From contig JALUTQ010000010.1 of the NCBI GenBank assembly GCA_032718865.1, positions 372,001-436,000 on the forward strand: DNA of 64,000 bases, read 5' to 3'. A program made the translations under genes and the position numbers. The notes beneath the pieces were generated by a model. That model saw only the letters and a list, made by a program, of their open reading frames with translations, was not told the origin of the DNA and searched no databases. Source of the DNA: Tilletia caries. Taxonomy: Eukaryota > Basidiomycota > Exobasidiomycetes > Tilletiales > Tilletiaceae. Below are positions 53,155 through 63,775 of the stretch, piece by piece (positions within the stretch are counted from its first letter, which is position 1; each line of letters opens with the position of its first letter).

Positions 53155-53545
53155 GTTACACGCGTGGCATACTGGCGGAACCAGATGGATCTTGAGTTGG
53201 AGCAGGCGCGGGCAGAGAAGAATTGGGCGCCTGCGTCTTGGTATAATGCAGAGTGGAATGCGTGGGTTGCAGAGGGGTTGGACAAACCGCAGCCGGACCT
53301 GCCGGGCCCGGGCTGGGTCCTGCTGGGCACGACGAAGTACGATGCCTCGGATTCCTCGGGGATGTGGAGCGACATCCAGACGTTCAAGATTCAGCCGGGC
53401 GTGAAGCGGTTGAAGGTCGATTTCCAGAGGGTGTTGTTCAAGTCCAAGGGGAAGGGCATGGTGGAGAATTGGTGTTCCTATTGGGTGCGGGCGCTTTAAG
53501 AGCTGGATTGATGAGACCCGCCCAAGCTCTCATGCATACGGAGTA

Positions 53546-56122
53546 GTGTTGGGCATTCCGGGCTTCGGGCGGGCTTCGGGCGGGTAGTGTCGGGTAACGT
53601 GGGAAAATTGGACTTTCCGTGCCCGCCCGATCAGACTAATTTTTGAGTTGCGCCCGACTGGGCTGAAAACGGGTACCCGAACGGGCGATGAGCGGGAAAA
53701 GAGCGCAGCCGACAAGGAGGCGATAGCTGTATTACTACTCATCATCCACTACATTGGAGGGAATAGCACCAAGTCCTCCTTCAAACCAAGAATCAAGACA
53801 CATGATAGCAGTGACAGTATCGCCTCCAAGCCGATTACGGCGCTTGGTGATCAACTCCCCTCCGCGGGAGAAAGCTGCTTCGGAAGGCACTGTGGTAGCA
53901 GGGATCGCGAGAATATCCCGAGCCATTGCTGCAAGACTGGGGAACCTGCTCTCGTTGGATGCCCAGTACGTCAAAACATCGGTTGGTTTGCTGGTGATGA
54001 TGACGTTCTCCGCCAGGTACATCTCGAGTTGTTTGCGAGGAGTGACCATTATTGTCGTTCTGCTTGAGGAATTGATCTTCTTCAGGCGCTTCTCGTAGTT
54101 GGAAGTTGGCTCTGCCGTACTGAAAGCTTGTTGAACATCTGCGGAGTTGGGATAGCGAGCCTCAAGATGGAATCCCAATGAACTGACCACGTCCCGCACA
54201 TTGTGTATGCCGTCTGCTTCGATCACATCTTTCTTCATCGTTGGATCGAGTACGGTGGCCCAAAGAGTAACGTCCGAGTCGATGAGATGGGGACGGTACT
54301 CCTCCAGGCGCGTTTGAAAGAGCTTGAGAACCTCGGATCCTCACGGAGACAGAACAGCTGACGCAGCGAGATCGTTGAGCTCGTATGTCATGAGAACGAA
54401 GCCTTCCGCGGCGACGCTCATCGTTGGAAACTTGCGGCCTTGGAGATGCTCGGAAACGTCCTTGAAGATGGCCAGTATCCTCGTAATGTCTCGTATGGCC
54501 ACCCACTCTGGCTCTCCCCACGCATGATCTCGATACGCCCGTTCGCCGAATAGCAGACGCAGAGCAGGCTCAAGGTGCAGAAGACTGAGCAGCTGTCCCA
54601 GCGTCGAGTTCCAGCGCACGTCCATGACCGTCTTCGGCATCTTGTATTTGACACCAGCAGTCTCGCATGCCTTGATCAGAGCCTGCTCCGTAGGTTTCGA
54701 CCTATGGACCAAAGAAACGAACGCCCGGCACTTCGCGAAGATGAGGGTCCGGTCTGCATCATCGAGAGAGTGCTTGACGACGAGATTGACGAGATGGGCC
54801 GCACAGCGACCTCCGAAGAAGTGTTCGGGAGCTACACGGTTGCGCAGATCCACGGAGATGTTGTATGCTGATGCGGTGTTGTCCGTGACGCATGCGACCA
54901 CCTTCTCGTCGATGTCCAGCTCCTGCAAGGTTCTCCATATGAGAGCGGCGGCATTGGCAGCGGTGTGGGGGGGACTGGGAACGGGGCAAAGTCGAGGAGG
55001 ATTGCATGCAGGGTCCAGTTGCTGTCGATGAAGTGCCCAGTCAGGGACTGGAATTGATCACCGTTGCCTGCAGTCCATCCGTCCGTCGTGAGAGCGATGC
55101 GTCCTGGGAGGGTGGCAAGGTATGTCTTGATGGCGACTTTGGAACTGCTGAAGTCGGTGAGGATCGACCGCGTCATCGTCTTCCTCGACGGGCACATATA
55201 GTCCCCCGGCAACGCGTCCAGGAAAGCTCAGAAATCCGGGTGGTCGAGAACGCTCAGAGACTGCTGGTCCCGAACGAGCCATCGCTTGAGGAGGTTGTGC
55301 AGGCGTGTCTTGGATGCGGCGGGGAGCTTCGTCTGCGCAAACTGCAGCAGCTGCTGACCGCGCTCGAGGCTCTTCGGACGACATGGGCACGTCTCCAGGT
55401 GTCTTCCCATAGAAGTAGTACCTTCAAGAGACAAGAGCAAGGAGGCATAGAACATCAGGACCACAGCAGATTGAAGCTTGAGGGATTGGGGATACAACTC
55501 ACCGGTCTTGGAGCTGGATATGTAATCCAGAACCCCTTGCAATGCACGCATCGAACCTTCTTGATCTCTGGTTCATGTGTGAACTCGTCCCAACAAGAAG
55601 CGCGCTTGACTCCTGCTTTGGCTGGTATACCAGCAGGATCATCCAGAACGATGGGTTCCGAGGCAGAAGCGCCGGCGGCTGGGGGGGTGGGATGGGGGTA
55701 CCGCGCGCTTGCGCGCTAGAAGGTGCAGGATTGGGAGAAGAAGACATAGAGAAATCGCTCGTTGAGGGTGACTTGGCGGAAAAAAGAAGAATGAGAAGAA
55801 GGTATCACTTGAAGGGGTAATCGAGAGGATGATGGGGAGGATGAGGGAAAGATGTAGTATGAGTATGGACAGAGTGAGAAATGAGAGTGAAGGATTCGAC
55901 GTGTCGCGCGGACTTAAGCCGGAGATAGACGCGACGCGTCGCGTCGTTTGACACTCAATTCTCTTCGGGCGATTTCGGGTACCCGGGCCAGCCCGCCGCC
56001 CGCCCGTTCTAACAAGACCAGTATAGATATTCGCCCGACACAGCATTTCTTGACAGTTTTTCTACCCGAGCCCGGTGCCCGTACGGGTACCCGTTCGGGC
56101 GGGTACCCGATGGCCAACACTG
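53546..56122 (-). mobile_element. hAT element, 2577 bp
   Basis: Left end TAGTGTTGGGCAT and right end (inverted) CAGTGTTGGCCAT, flanked by ATACGGAG (53538-53545) and ATACGGAC (56123-56130), an 8-bp target duplication with one mismatch. Both ends have GGGCGGGTA / TACCCG subterminal motifs. It contains a hAT transposase on the minus strand. It lies 46 bp after the SUN gene A stop codon. Its ends differ from family A ends, so it is unlikely to mobilise them. Confidence 0.85.
53735..55747 (-). pseudogene. hAT transposase with BED finger, broken
   Basis: From the ATG at 55747: a Pro-rich start, a BED-type zinc finger (ASCWDEFTHEPEIKKVRCVHCKG, here split CWDEF and CVHC), and an intron starting GTGAGTTG. 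The RNase H-like catalytic core follows (ALTTDGWTAGNGDQFQSLTGHF; VACVTDNTASAYNI; GGRCAAHLVNLVVK; MDVRWNSTLGQL). It ends in the C-terminal dimerisation region (YLAENVIITSKPTDVLTYW; IPATTVPSEAAFSRGG; KRRNRLGGDTVTAIMCLDSW). Breaks are frame changes at C-runs near 55690 and 54970, another near 55210, and an in-frame TGA near 54341. Two of the frame changes are at homopolymers. Family length is usually 600-700 residues, so nearly the whole gene is present. Confidence 0.85.
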
Positions 56123-56130
56123 ATACGGAC

Positions 56131-56550
56131 TGACGGTCGGACGGACGGATTGGCATGACGGACCGGACGCCTTCTTCCTGCGGATCTTTCTTCGAGTCAT
56201 CAGCATCACCGCATCGCCCTTCTTGACGCAATGTTCTCTCTTTTGTTTCCCTCCCCACGGTTCTTCAATCCTTTTCTTCAGCAGTAAACTCTTCTTCGCG
56301 TGAGGTGTGAGAATGTGAGGTGTGACAATCCGATATTCAGCGGGCGAGGACGAAGACGTGGACGGAGTGTGCATCAGTGCATGCCATGAACACGGTTCAT
56401 GACGATTTTTTTGTATCCTTCTGTTGATCAGTCCGTTTTCTAAGCGGCCGATTCACCGTCATTACATGTTGGAGGGCGTGGTTAGCTATCGACACGGGAG
56501 AACGAGATCCTTGCTGGCTGGTGTGAGAGGTTTCTCCGAATGTTCTTTGT
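56131..56550. other. Intergenic sequence
   Basis: No gene was recognised. It is 3' to the ETF-beta pseudogene copy 1. Confidence 0.4.
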
Positions 56551-57460
56551 TTAGATCCGGCCGGCCGACTTGAGCTTCTCGACGAGCTCATCGACACTCT
56601 CGACCTTGGCGCCATCCTGTCGCTTGGGGGGCTCTTCCACCTTGAGAGTCTCCAGCCGAAGCTTGACGTCCCCCTCGATTCCCAGATCCGCCAAGGAGTC
56701 CTATTAAAAGGCTTTCTTCTTGGCCTTCATAATGTTCGGCAAGCTCCCGTACCGGGGCTCGTTCAGCCGCAGATCCGTGGTGACGACGATGGGAAACTTG
56801 GCCTTGAGCACGTTCAGCCCGCCGTCGACTTCCCGGGTCACTCAGAATTCCTCCCCCTTGGCGACCTTGCCGAGGAGCTGAGCTTGGAAGCGAAGGTGGC
56901 CTGTGAGGCGTCGTCGTCGATGGCCTGCTTGCCGAGGATGATCGGGCCGACTTTCTTCCTCCGCTGCCTTTTTCACGACGGCGGAGAGGATCTTGGCCAC
57001 GCCGAGGGGGTTGAGGAGCCCGTTTGTCTCGATTTGGGATGTCATCGTCGGCGCCCATGGCGAGGGCGGTGCGGAGGACGGCGGCTGTCTTGGCGGGACC
57101 AGCCGAGACGGCGGTCTGGTGTGTGCGGTATCCGAGGAGCAGGGGAGCGCGCGCGGGCAGAGGTTTTTCTTCAGACCACCACACACACATCTGGAAAAGG
57201 TATAGGGGACAATACTAACGATGCGGGTAATCTCCTTCTTGTACTTTTCGCCCAGCCGCACAGCTTCCTCAACAGCTGCAAAGGAGCGAAGGGGAAAAAT
57301 TGTCAGCGCTTAGGAGTAAAAACACCGCATGTATATGCAGAGCCTGCCTGGGGACAGTACTGACCGATTTCGCCAAAGGAGTTTGCGGAGTGCTTCCCAT
57401 TGGTGTCTACGCTCTTTCTGTCTGAAGCGACGCGGACCTTGACAGTCTGCTCGAAGTTGG
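56551..57460 (-). pseudogene. Electron-transfer flavoprotein beta subunit, copy 1, decayed
   Basis: Normal ETF-beta carries electrons from mitochondrial acyl-CoA dehydrogenases. On the minus strand this copy reads VKVRVASDRKSVD (about 57450) and, after an intron (GTCAGTA...TTGCAG, ~57360-57280), VEEAVRLGEKYKKEITRIV. Then come [56 protein letters not shown] and the C-terminus ESVDELVEKLKSAGRI ending at 56551. The order matches ETF-beta, but an in-frame TGA before VTREVD, TAA-TAG after KAKKKAF and frame changes in the middle destroy it. A second copy is at 62935-63775. The retained intron argues against retroposition. Confidence 0.85.
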
Positions 57461-58496
57461 AGGTGAAGGACAGAAGGTGCGTGCAAGAGGTGAGAGGAGA
57501 AAGGCATGCAAATTGCGATGGACATCTGTCGGCATTCTGTGACACTAGGATGCGCACATGAGAAGACGGTGAACTCACTTTGTAGGTGGAGCCTACCGTA
57601 ATGCTGGGCTGTGTGAAGAGGGGAGTGCGAAGGGTGGAATGTGAGAAAAGAGCCAAGAGGGCGAAGGCGAGAAAAAGATGCGAAGGCAGAGTTGCCTTGC
57701 ATGCTGATGACCTGGATCGTGATATGGGCGGAGCAGGAGTAACATCAGCAAGGGTTATGGAGCGATCGCAAGGGGTGAATTGCGACTCACGCATGGGCGC
57801 TGAGGCGGGTGTGGAGGCGGGTGCGGAGGTGCCCTGGGGACGCTTCTGTGCAGGGAAACTAGAACGTGCGAATGGAACAAAGAAGAAGAGAAGAAGAGAA
57901 GAAGAAGAAGAAAGATGACGTGGAAAGGTGGCAGTAAGATCAGCGGTATTGGGGAACCGAGTGTGGGTCAAGCGGGAGGGACAGACAGAGAGAGAGCGGA
58001 TCTGGGTTGGTGTAGTGAGACAGTTGACTGCGAGAAGGAAAAAGGAAAACGGGAGAAGGAAAAAGGAAAACGGGAGAAGGAAGAGGGAAGGAAGGGAGGA
58101 AGGAGAGAAAGCAGTCAGCATATTCAATATTGCGCAAATAATACAGTCGTCCGCCACAAAGCTGCGCAGTATGGAGCCCCTGCAACAGCGTAGTGAATGA
58201 TGTCCAGTCGTCGAGCAGGAGAGGATCCCTATGACCTGTGACCTGTCCAAGAAGCAAGAAATGCTGTCAGATTGCTTATTGCTTCTGCCACAGAAAACGC
58301 GGATGGGAAGAAGAAGAGATGTGAGTCTGCAGAAAGGAGAAGGACAGTCTCCGCGCGAGAACAGCGTATGACCTGGCAGGGTAGCACAAGCAGCGATGAA
58401 GAAGCGGAGGCGATGGAAGGGGAGAAGGTGGACTAGGCCATACCTCCCTCAAGCTGATGAGGAGGATGGGGCCGCATCCCGGGCTTTCCCGGATCA
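57461..58496. other. Purine-rich intergenic sequence with short tandem repeats
   Basis: No gene supported. Contains GAAGAAGAAGAAG tracts near 57885-57915 and a 19-bp GAAAACGGGAGAAGGAAAA unit repeated about 2.5 times at 58030-58085. Long antisense frames here are low-complexity Ser/Phe-rich and rejected. Confidence 0.5.
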
Positions 58497-59031
58497 CCGA
58501 TCACTCCGGAGCTTCCGACACTCCAGCAGAGCCGTTCAGTAGAAACGGGAGTCGACGGCGACAGCAGCGCACTCCTGGACTCCTGGTGGATCGTTCCCAC
58601 ATCCCACACCCATCGGTGTTGACAGGAGCTCGTGCAGAAGGTATCAGGGGGATGATCAAAAGGCTGACTGCTGGCTACTATACTGACTGCGTGCTGCGTG
58701 TTGCGTGCTGATCATCTTGTGTCTCTTCCTCCTCTCTCCCCTTCCTTTTCTGATTTCTTCCTGCAGCGAGTGCCTCAGAGCGACACAGCAGCATCGCTTG
58801 ACCTCCTTGACGACGGCCCAGGCCCCAGTCGCATCCAAACATGAGGAGCAAGAATGTGCTACTGCTGTGGATCGCTTCCTCCGTTCCTCACTGATTCCTT
58901 ATCGGCCTTCCCGTCTTCTCGAACAGGTTCTGGGAAAGGCCATATAAGGAGGCAGTCGGCCATCTTTTTCTGATCCCCCCTTCCACTCTTTTTCTTCCTC
59001 CTCTTCATTCTCCTCCCACCCAGTCATCGAC
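58497..59031 (+). promoter_or_regulatory. Upstream region of SUN gene B, duplicated at 44336-44878
   Basis: Nearly identical to the SUN gene A upstream region, with the same TATA-like CATATAAGG (about 58941) and CT-rich leader. The similarity breaks at TCATCGACTC; copy B then has extra CACTCA-type repeats before its ATG. Confidence 0.75.
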
Positions 59032-59219
59032 TCAGTCATCCACTCAGACTTCAGTCACCCACTCATACACCCAATCAACCACCCACCCATCCACTCACCG
59101 ACTCAACCGCTTACTCACTCGTCTACTCTCTCACTCACTCACCTCTCACCCACTCGCCCACCCACTCTCTCACTCACTCACTCATCCAACAAACACCCAC
59201 TCCTTTCCGCATTTTGAAC

Positions 59220-60825
59220 ATGCCGTACAACAACAACAACAACCCGTTCAAAACCACCCGATCCGCACGCTACACAGCAGCGGCTCCCTCCTATGTACAA
59301 TACCGACCGGCAAATGTCAGTGGCAGGACATATACACAAGTAATGCCCCTCAGCGGTGGCCCTGCTCTTGGCCTCAGCGCCAATTACAGTCCGCTACGGG
59401 CCGAGTCGGCTGGTCGGGGCCTCATACTGCCCCGCTCTTCCCTGTCGGCTAATCCGCACCGAGGATATGCATCGGGCAGCAACAACAACAACAACTCTTG
59501 GGACGCCGCTGGCTCCCATGTCCGGGACCGGTTTCTTCCACCCCGCATCAGGGGTCCGACTCTCTCACCCCGCGTCGAAGACCTTCACAATGAAGATGAC
59601 GAGGACCTTGGTGAGTGCACGAATCGTGCAGCGGAAGGTGATGGCGACTTTCTGTGCTGACGAACTTATGACAGAAACATCCACATCAGCAGACCAGACG
59701 CCCGAAAGAGCGGACCTTGGTGCACCGCCGCGCGAGGGCCGTGAACAGCGTGCTCACTCACCCATGCTCGAAGTCATACTCGAGCACTTGCGTGCCGTCA
59801 ACTGGAAGGACCACTTTCGCCATGCCCTCCCTTTTTTCCTCACACATGCCTTTTTAATTATCCTCGTCATGGGAATCGCCGTCAAGGGGGGTTTTCTCGC
59901 ACGGTACCCGACTCAATCTTGCGCATGCAGCTGCGCCACGGACAGCGCGTCGGTCAATGCACCTACCATGCTCAACGCTGTGCTCGAAAACAATGGCCGA
60001 CTCGATGTCATCGACAGAGAGATCAAGGACATCAATGGTCGGGTCGACGCCATCGACAAGAAATCAAAGGACTGCGTCACGGTCGCTGATTTGAGGGTAT
60101 ACCATACCGACCGTACGGGGCGGGAGGATCTGGCGAATGGGCTGGCGGGCGCTCAAGTGATCGCACACCTGACGACGTGGGGCTCGCATCGGAGTCAGAG
60201 CTTAGGCAGCAAGATCGCTGGCATGTTCCGTTCGCGGATTGCAAGTTCGCATAGCAAGGACCTCGTCCACCACTCGTTCAAGGGTTCGTACGAACGTGGA
60301 CCCCACTCGCCCCACTCGGCACTCGAGCCCATCCAAGCCGCGGGCCACTGCTGGCAATTCCCCGCTGAGGAGGAAGGCCATCTCGGGGTCCGCCTCATCC
60401 GTCGAGCCCGACTTGACGCCTTCAGCATCGAGCACATCCCGCGCGAGCTCGTACCCGACCGGAACAGTGCCCCCCTGAACGTCGAGCTCTGGGGCATCGT
60501 AGACAAGCGCGACAAGGAGGCTATGGGTCGGCTTGCGCACTGGCGGTCGAGTAATGCGGAGCGGGATGCGGGCGGGGCGGACGAGTCACAGCCGGATCCG
60601 CCGAAAGAGAACTGGGTGCTGCTGGGCACGATGCGATATTATGCCTCCTCGGATGCAGAATCAAGAGGAGTGATGATGAACGACATACAGACGGTCGACA
60701 TCAACTCGAGGGTCAAGTGGTTGGAGATTGATTTCAAGGACGTGCAGTTCCGGTTCAAAGGGAACCATGGGGCGGCGAATACGTGTGTTTATCGGGTGCG
60801 GGTACATCTTGAGCTGGATCAGTGA
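59220..60825 (+). CDS. SUN-domain protein gene B
   Basis: A probable inner nuclear membrane protein whose SUN domain faces the perinuclear space and binds KASH partners. Exons 59220-59610 and 59675-60825 (GTGAGT...ACAG intron, 64 nt) give 513 residues. The N-terminus is disordered with poly-Asn. One membrane span is at about residues 198-220 (HALPFFLTHAFLIILVMGIAV). A short heptad coiled coil follows (RLDVIDREIKDINGRVDAID). The SUN domain shows ALEPIQAAGHCWQF, GHLGVRLIRRARLDAFSIEHIP, SAPLNVELWGIVD, NDIQTVDI and a C-terminal NTCVYRVRVH. Frame intact. Paralogue of gene A, with which it shares its promoter sequence; DKEAMGRLAHW aligns with the point where gene A was split. Confidence 0.9.
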
Positions 60826-60973
60826 GCCCCGCACAGGATGGCCAATCTGACGACCCCAAACAGCAGCACCAGCAACAACGACCACAACGATGGCCCCTTA
60901 ATTTACCCGAGTCCACCACATCCTCTTCGGTCTCTTACTCCTCCTTTTCTTCTCCACACCACCCTCAGACAAG

Positions 60974-61330
60974 ATGATCTTCTACAAGTCTGCCCTCTTC
61001 GTGCTCACCACGCTCGCCCTCGGCGGTACCGTCTCAGCAGTCGCCATACAAGACCCCGTTACCCGCGAACTCGGCATCATCAACGGCATTCGCCCCCAAT
61101 ATCCGCGGAGACGACTTCGCCGCCATGGGCTTGACCCACAAACTCCTCGAATGCGACCCTCGCAAGGAGCCCAAGAAGGTCGCCGCTGCGGCCCTCAAGG
61201 GCGTCAAGCAGATTGCCAACTAAGTCGAGGCCGCCACCAACGAGCTCCGCAAGTTCCGCCAGAGCCGCAAGAAGACGACCACCAGAGGCAGCAAGTCCAG
61301 GGGCTGGTTCGGTCAGCGTGAGGTTGTCGA
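60974..61330 (+). pseudogene. Small secreted-protein ORF, frame-broken
   Basis: Starts with a good signal peptide (MIFYKSALFVLTTLALGGTVSA, shown here split: MIFYKSALF then VLTTLALGG, TVSA), followed by VAIQDPVTRELGIING. The likely continuation APNIRGDDFAAMGLTH...KKVAAAALKGVKQIAN is in another frame, entered at a C-run near 61091, and reaches a TAA near 61220. The remainder is basic. No family recognised; a secreted protein with one or two processing sites is possible. It may be intact if the C-run is an assembly error. Confidence 0.4.
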
Positions 61331-62934
61331 GGAGCGCGATGCGATTGAGGAGTGCTCGCAAGAGCAAGAATGTGGCCGACCTCCGCAAGACCCTTTGCAA
61401 GGTCAACCAGCACCTGCTCGATACCGCCAGCCAGCTTCGCAAGGTCAACCGGCGAGACTTCTACGACGACGATGTTGCCTTCGAGAGGCGTTTACTTGGC
61501 TCCGTTGCTGGCCCGGTCCTCACCGGTATCGTTGGTTCATCATATCCAACCCGGTGCGACATCACGACCATCACACTCCTTGGATCGAATAGGAGGGTGA
61601 GACTGCGCGGCTGCAGCCTGTACAAGTGTTTCATGGTAGCAATAACTGGCCGTTATAAGGCCGCTTATTGACATTGCGACACTTGTGCGGGCACCGCACC
61701 GTTCAACCTCCCTTCTCTCTTTCCAACGTCCAAGGTCGCTCACTCGCTTCGATCCCCTTCGGCCCTTCCCTCGTCACGGACACTGAACGCAGCCACACCG
61801 AGTCCTTCTCGTCGTCCATTGCCCGTTGTCACCGTTCCGAGTTGGGACACATGGAGGAGAACATGCTTCCTCCCATGGAGACGTTCCTTGCCCATCCTGT
61901 CCCTGCCTTCTCCCCCAGTTGCGGCAGTCGATGCTCGTTCGCCTGCTATTCGCCATCGCCATCGCCATCGATTCTCCCGCTCTCTCAACGTGAGTACCTT
62001 TTCCCTACCATGGGTATGCCAATTGCCAACGGATCACTGTTCGATTTCTCACCTCGTCTCTTTCCTCAGGTCACCCAACTTGTTCGCCTTCCTACCCAGC
62101 CCGCCTCGTCGCCTCTTTCTCTCTCTCTCTGCAACCATCGCCGCTGTTTCCGTCCGTCTCTCTGCCGTCTCCAACCTTGCATCATTCCGCCCGCGCCTCT
62201 TCAAGCATCTTCATCCTCATCTCCTTTCTCGACGCAATCCTCTCTGTTCTGGTTCCCGGCCTTGCGGTTCTTTCATCCCGGTTTCTTTCCTCTCTCGCCC
62301 CGCGATCTCGTCTCCCGTTCCGGTCCCGCTTCCGACTTTCCTCGGTCCTCTTGGTGCTTCTCGATTCGTTCGCAACTTCTCTCGTCTGGTTCCCGGCCCT
62401 CGGTTCTCCAATCGGTTCGTTCTTTCCTCGCCCGCAATTTCGCCTCCCTTTCCGGTCCCGCTCTCGACTTTTCTCTGTCCTCTGGCGCTTTATGGATTCG
62501 TTCGCAGTCTTTCTGTTCTGGTTCCTGGTCCCCGGCTCTTTCATCCTTGCTTCTCTGCTCTCCCGCGATCTGGCCTCCCTTTCCGTTCCCGCTCTCCACT
62601 TTTCTCTGTCCTCCATTTGTGCTTCTCGTCTCGTCTTCGTTCTCTCTCCGCAATCGCATCAAAGTCGCTTCTGGGGCGCAGGAAGCACCCAGAGCGCACG
62701 GCAGGGCCCACTGGTATTGGTAGCCTTTGCACAACAAACTACTCTTCGTGTGACATTGTGACACATCACATATCCGATTCCCAGCGAGCGAGGAAGAAAG
62801 GGGCCGATTCAGATTTCAGAATGCCATTACAGATTGGAGGGTATGATCTGCTGCTGACATGGACAAAGGAGATCCTTGCTGGCTGGCTGATGTGGAGGCT
62901 CTCTGTGAACATGCTCCTCCATAAATGACCCTCG
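61331..62934. other. Pyrimidine-rich tract without a recognised gene
   Basis: From about 61680 the plus strand is strongly C/T-rich. Long overlapping frames exist on both strands because stop codons are rare in such sequence; they are Ser/Phe/Leu-rich with no domains. A tandem minisatellite at 62245-62650 is listed separately. Confidence 0.5.
62245..62650. repeat. Imperfect tandem repeat, about 135-bp unit, three copies
   Basis: Units begin GGTTCCCGGCC (about 62250 and 62390) and GGTTCCTGGTCCCCGG (about 62520). Each contains a CGTTCGCAAC/CGTTCGCAGTC-type block and a GGTCCCGCTYYCGACTTTYCTC block. Pyrimidine-rich. Confidence 0.7.
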
Positions 62935-63775
62935 CCTTCTTGGTAAGCCAGTGATGGACTTCGGGTTTGGACATTCGGAGAGCTCGCGTACCGACGCTCG
63001 TTCAGCCGCTGATCAGTGGTGACGACCAGGGACAGCGTGGCCTTGAGCGTCCGGACATGCCGAAGGGAATGACGAGGAACTGGCGGAAAGGCAGCCGAAA
63101 GAGCGCCGGGTGGATCTGCGGGAAAAGAGGTAGAAAAGAAAGGAGTTGGCAGTGTGTCCGTAGGGTATGATGTAGCTGAGGGGACAGGGGGTAAAAGAAA
63201 AGTGACTGCGGGAAGGAAAGAGAAAGAGAAAGAGGGAGAAGGAAGAAAAGAGGAAATGAAAGGACAGAAACAGTCAGCGAACTGTGGAAGCAAGACAATC
63301 GTTCAGTGCAAGTCCGCAGGACATGGAACCTGTGCGATAAGCGGCGGTACGGAGGACGTCGGCTGTCTTGGCGGGACCGGCGGAGACGGGCGGTCTAATG
63401 TGGGCGGTATCCGAAGAGCGGGGGAGCGCGCGCGAGCAGAGGTTCTTCTTCAGACCACCACGCCTGGGAACAGACACGTCTGGAAAGCGGGAAAGGTGGG
63501 GAATACTCACGATGGGGGTGATCTCCTTCTTGTACTTTTCCCTCAGCCGCACGGCTTCCGGGCTTTCTCAACAGCTGCAGAGTAATGGAGAGACGAATCG
63601 TCAGCGCTCAGGAGTAGAAAATACCGCATGTATGGAGAGGCTGGCGGAGGACATGACTTACCGATTTCGTCGAAAGGGTTTACACTTTACGGAATGAATG
63701 CTTGACATTTTTTTGTCTACGCTCTTTCCGTCTGAAGCGACACGGATTTTGACGGCCTGTTCAAAGTTGGAAGGC
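62935..63775 (-). pseudogene. Electron-transfer flavoprotein beta subunit, copy 2, decayed
   Basis: Minus strand reads VKIRVASDGKSVDKK (about 63755), an intron-like gap, AVRLREKYKKEITPIVSI (about 63545), a VSAGPAKTADVLRTA stretch shared with copy 1, and then VVTTDQRLNERRYASSPNV at about 63030-62970. The middle (AKIL and VTREVDGG region) and the C-terminus are missing. Shares non-coding flanks with copy 1, so the two came from a segmental duplication rather than two retro-copies. Confidence 0.75.

Larger units (their letters stand above)
44978..53499 (+). pseudogene. SUN-domain protein gene A, split by transposons
   Basis: Part 1 is 44978-45828 and part 2 is 53166-53499. Removing the insertions and one CGCGT duplication restores a 395-codon frame. 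SUN proteins bridge the nuclear envelope by binding KASH partners. The N-terminus is disordered (SRGRTPKGTVPRAPEGREQRARSP-type, cut here); one membrane span follows near residues 85-105 (YLYSALVCFLLTMLWSVL). A SUN-like domain comes after it: ALQPIRGVGDCWKQ, VRIPFSIELLQL, CTVELWGVVAWEDKEAM, then after the insertion GWVLLGTTKYD and the DIQTFKI strand. It lacks the coiled coil of gene B and its final SUN strand is degenerate. It now encodes only a truncated product. Confidence 0.85.

Noticed and set aside
57303..58250. A 315-codon minus-strand frame
   Set aside because: Mostly low-complexity sequence that merely runs into the decayed ETF-beta first exon in the same frame; not a separate gene.
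61668..62928. Overlapping frames of 351 and 369 codons
   Set aside because: They lie in a C/T-rich minisatellite tract where stops are rare; Ser/Phe/Leu-rich with no domain or intron support.
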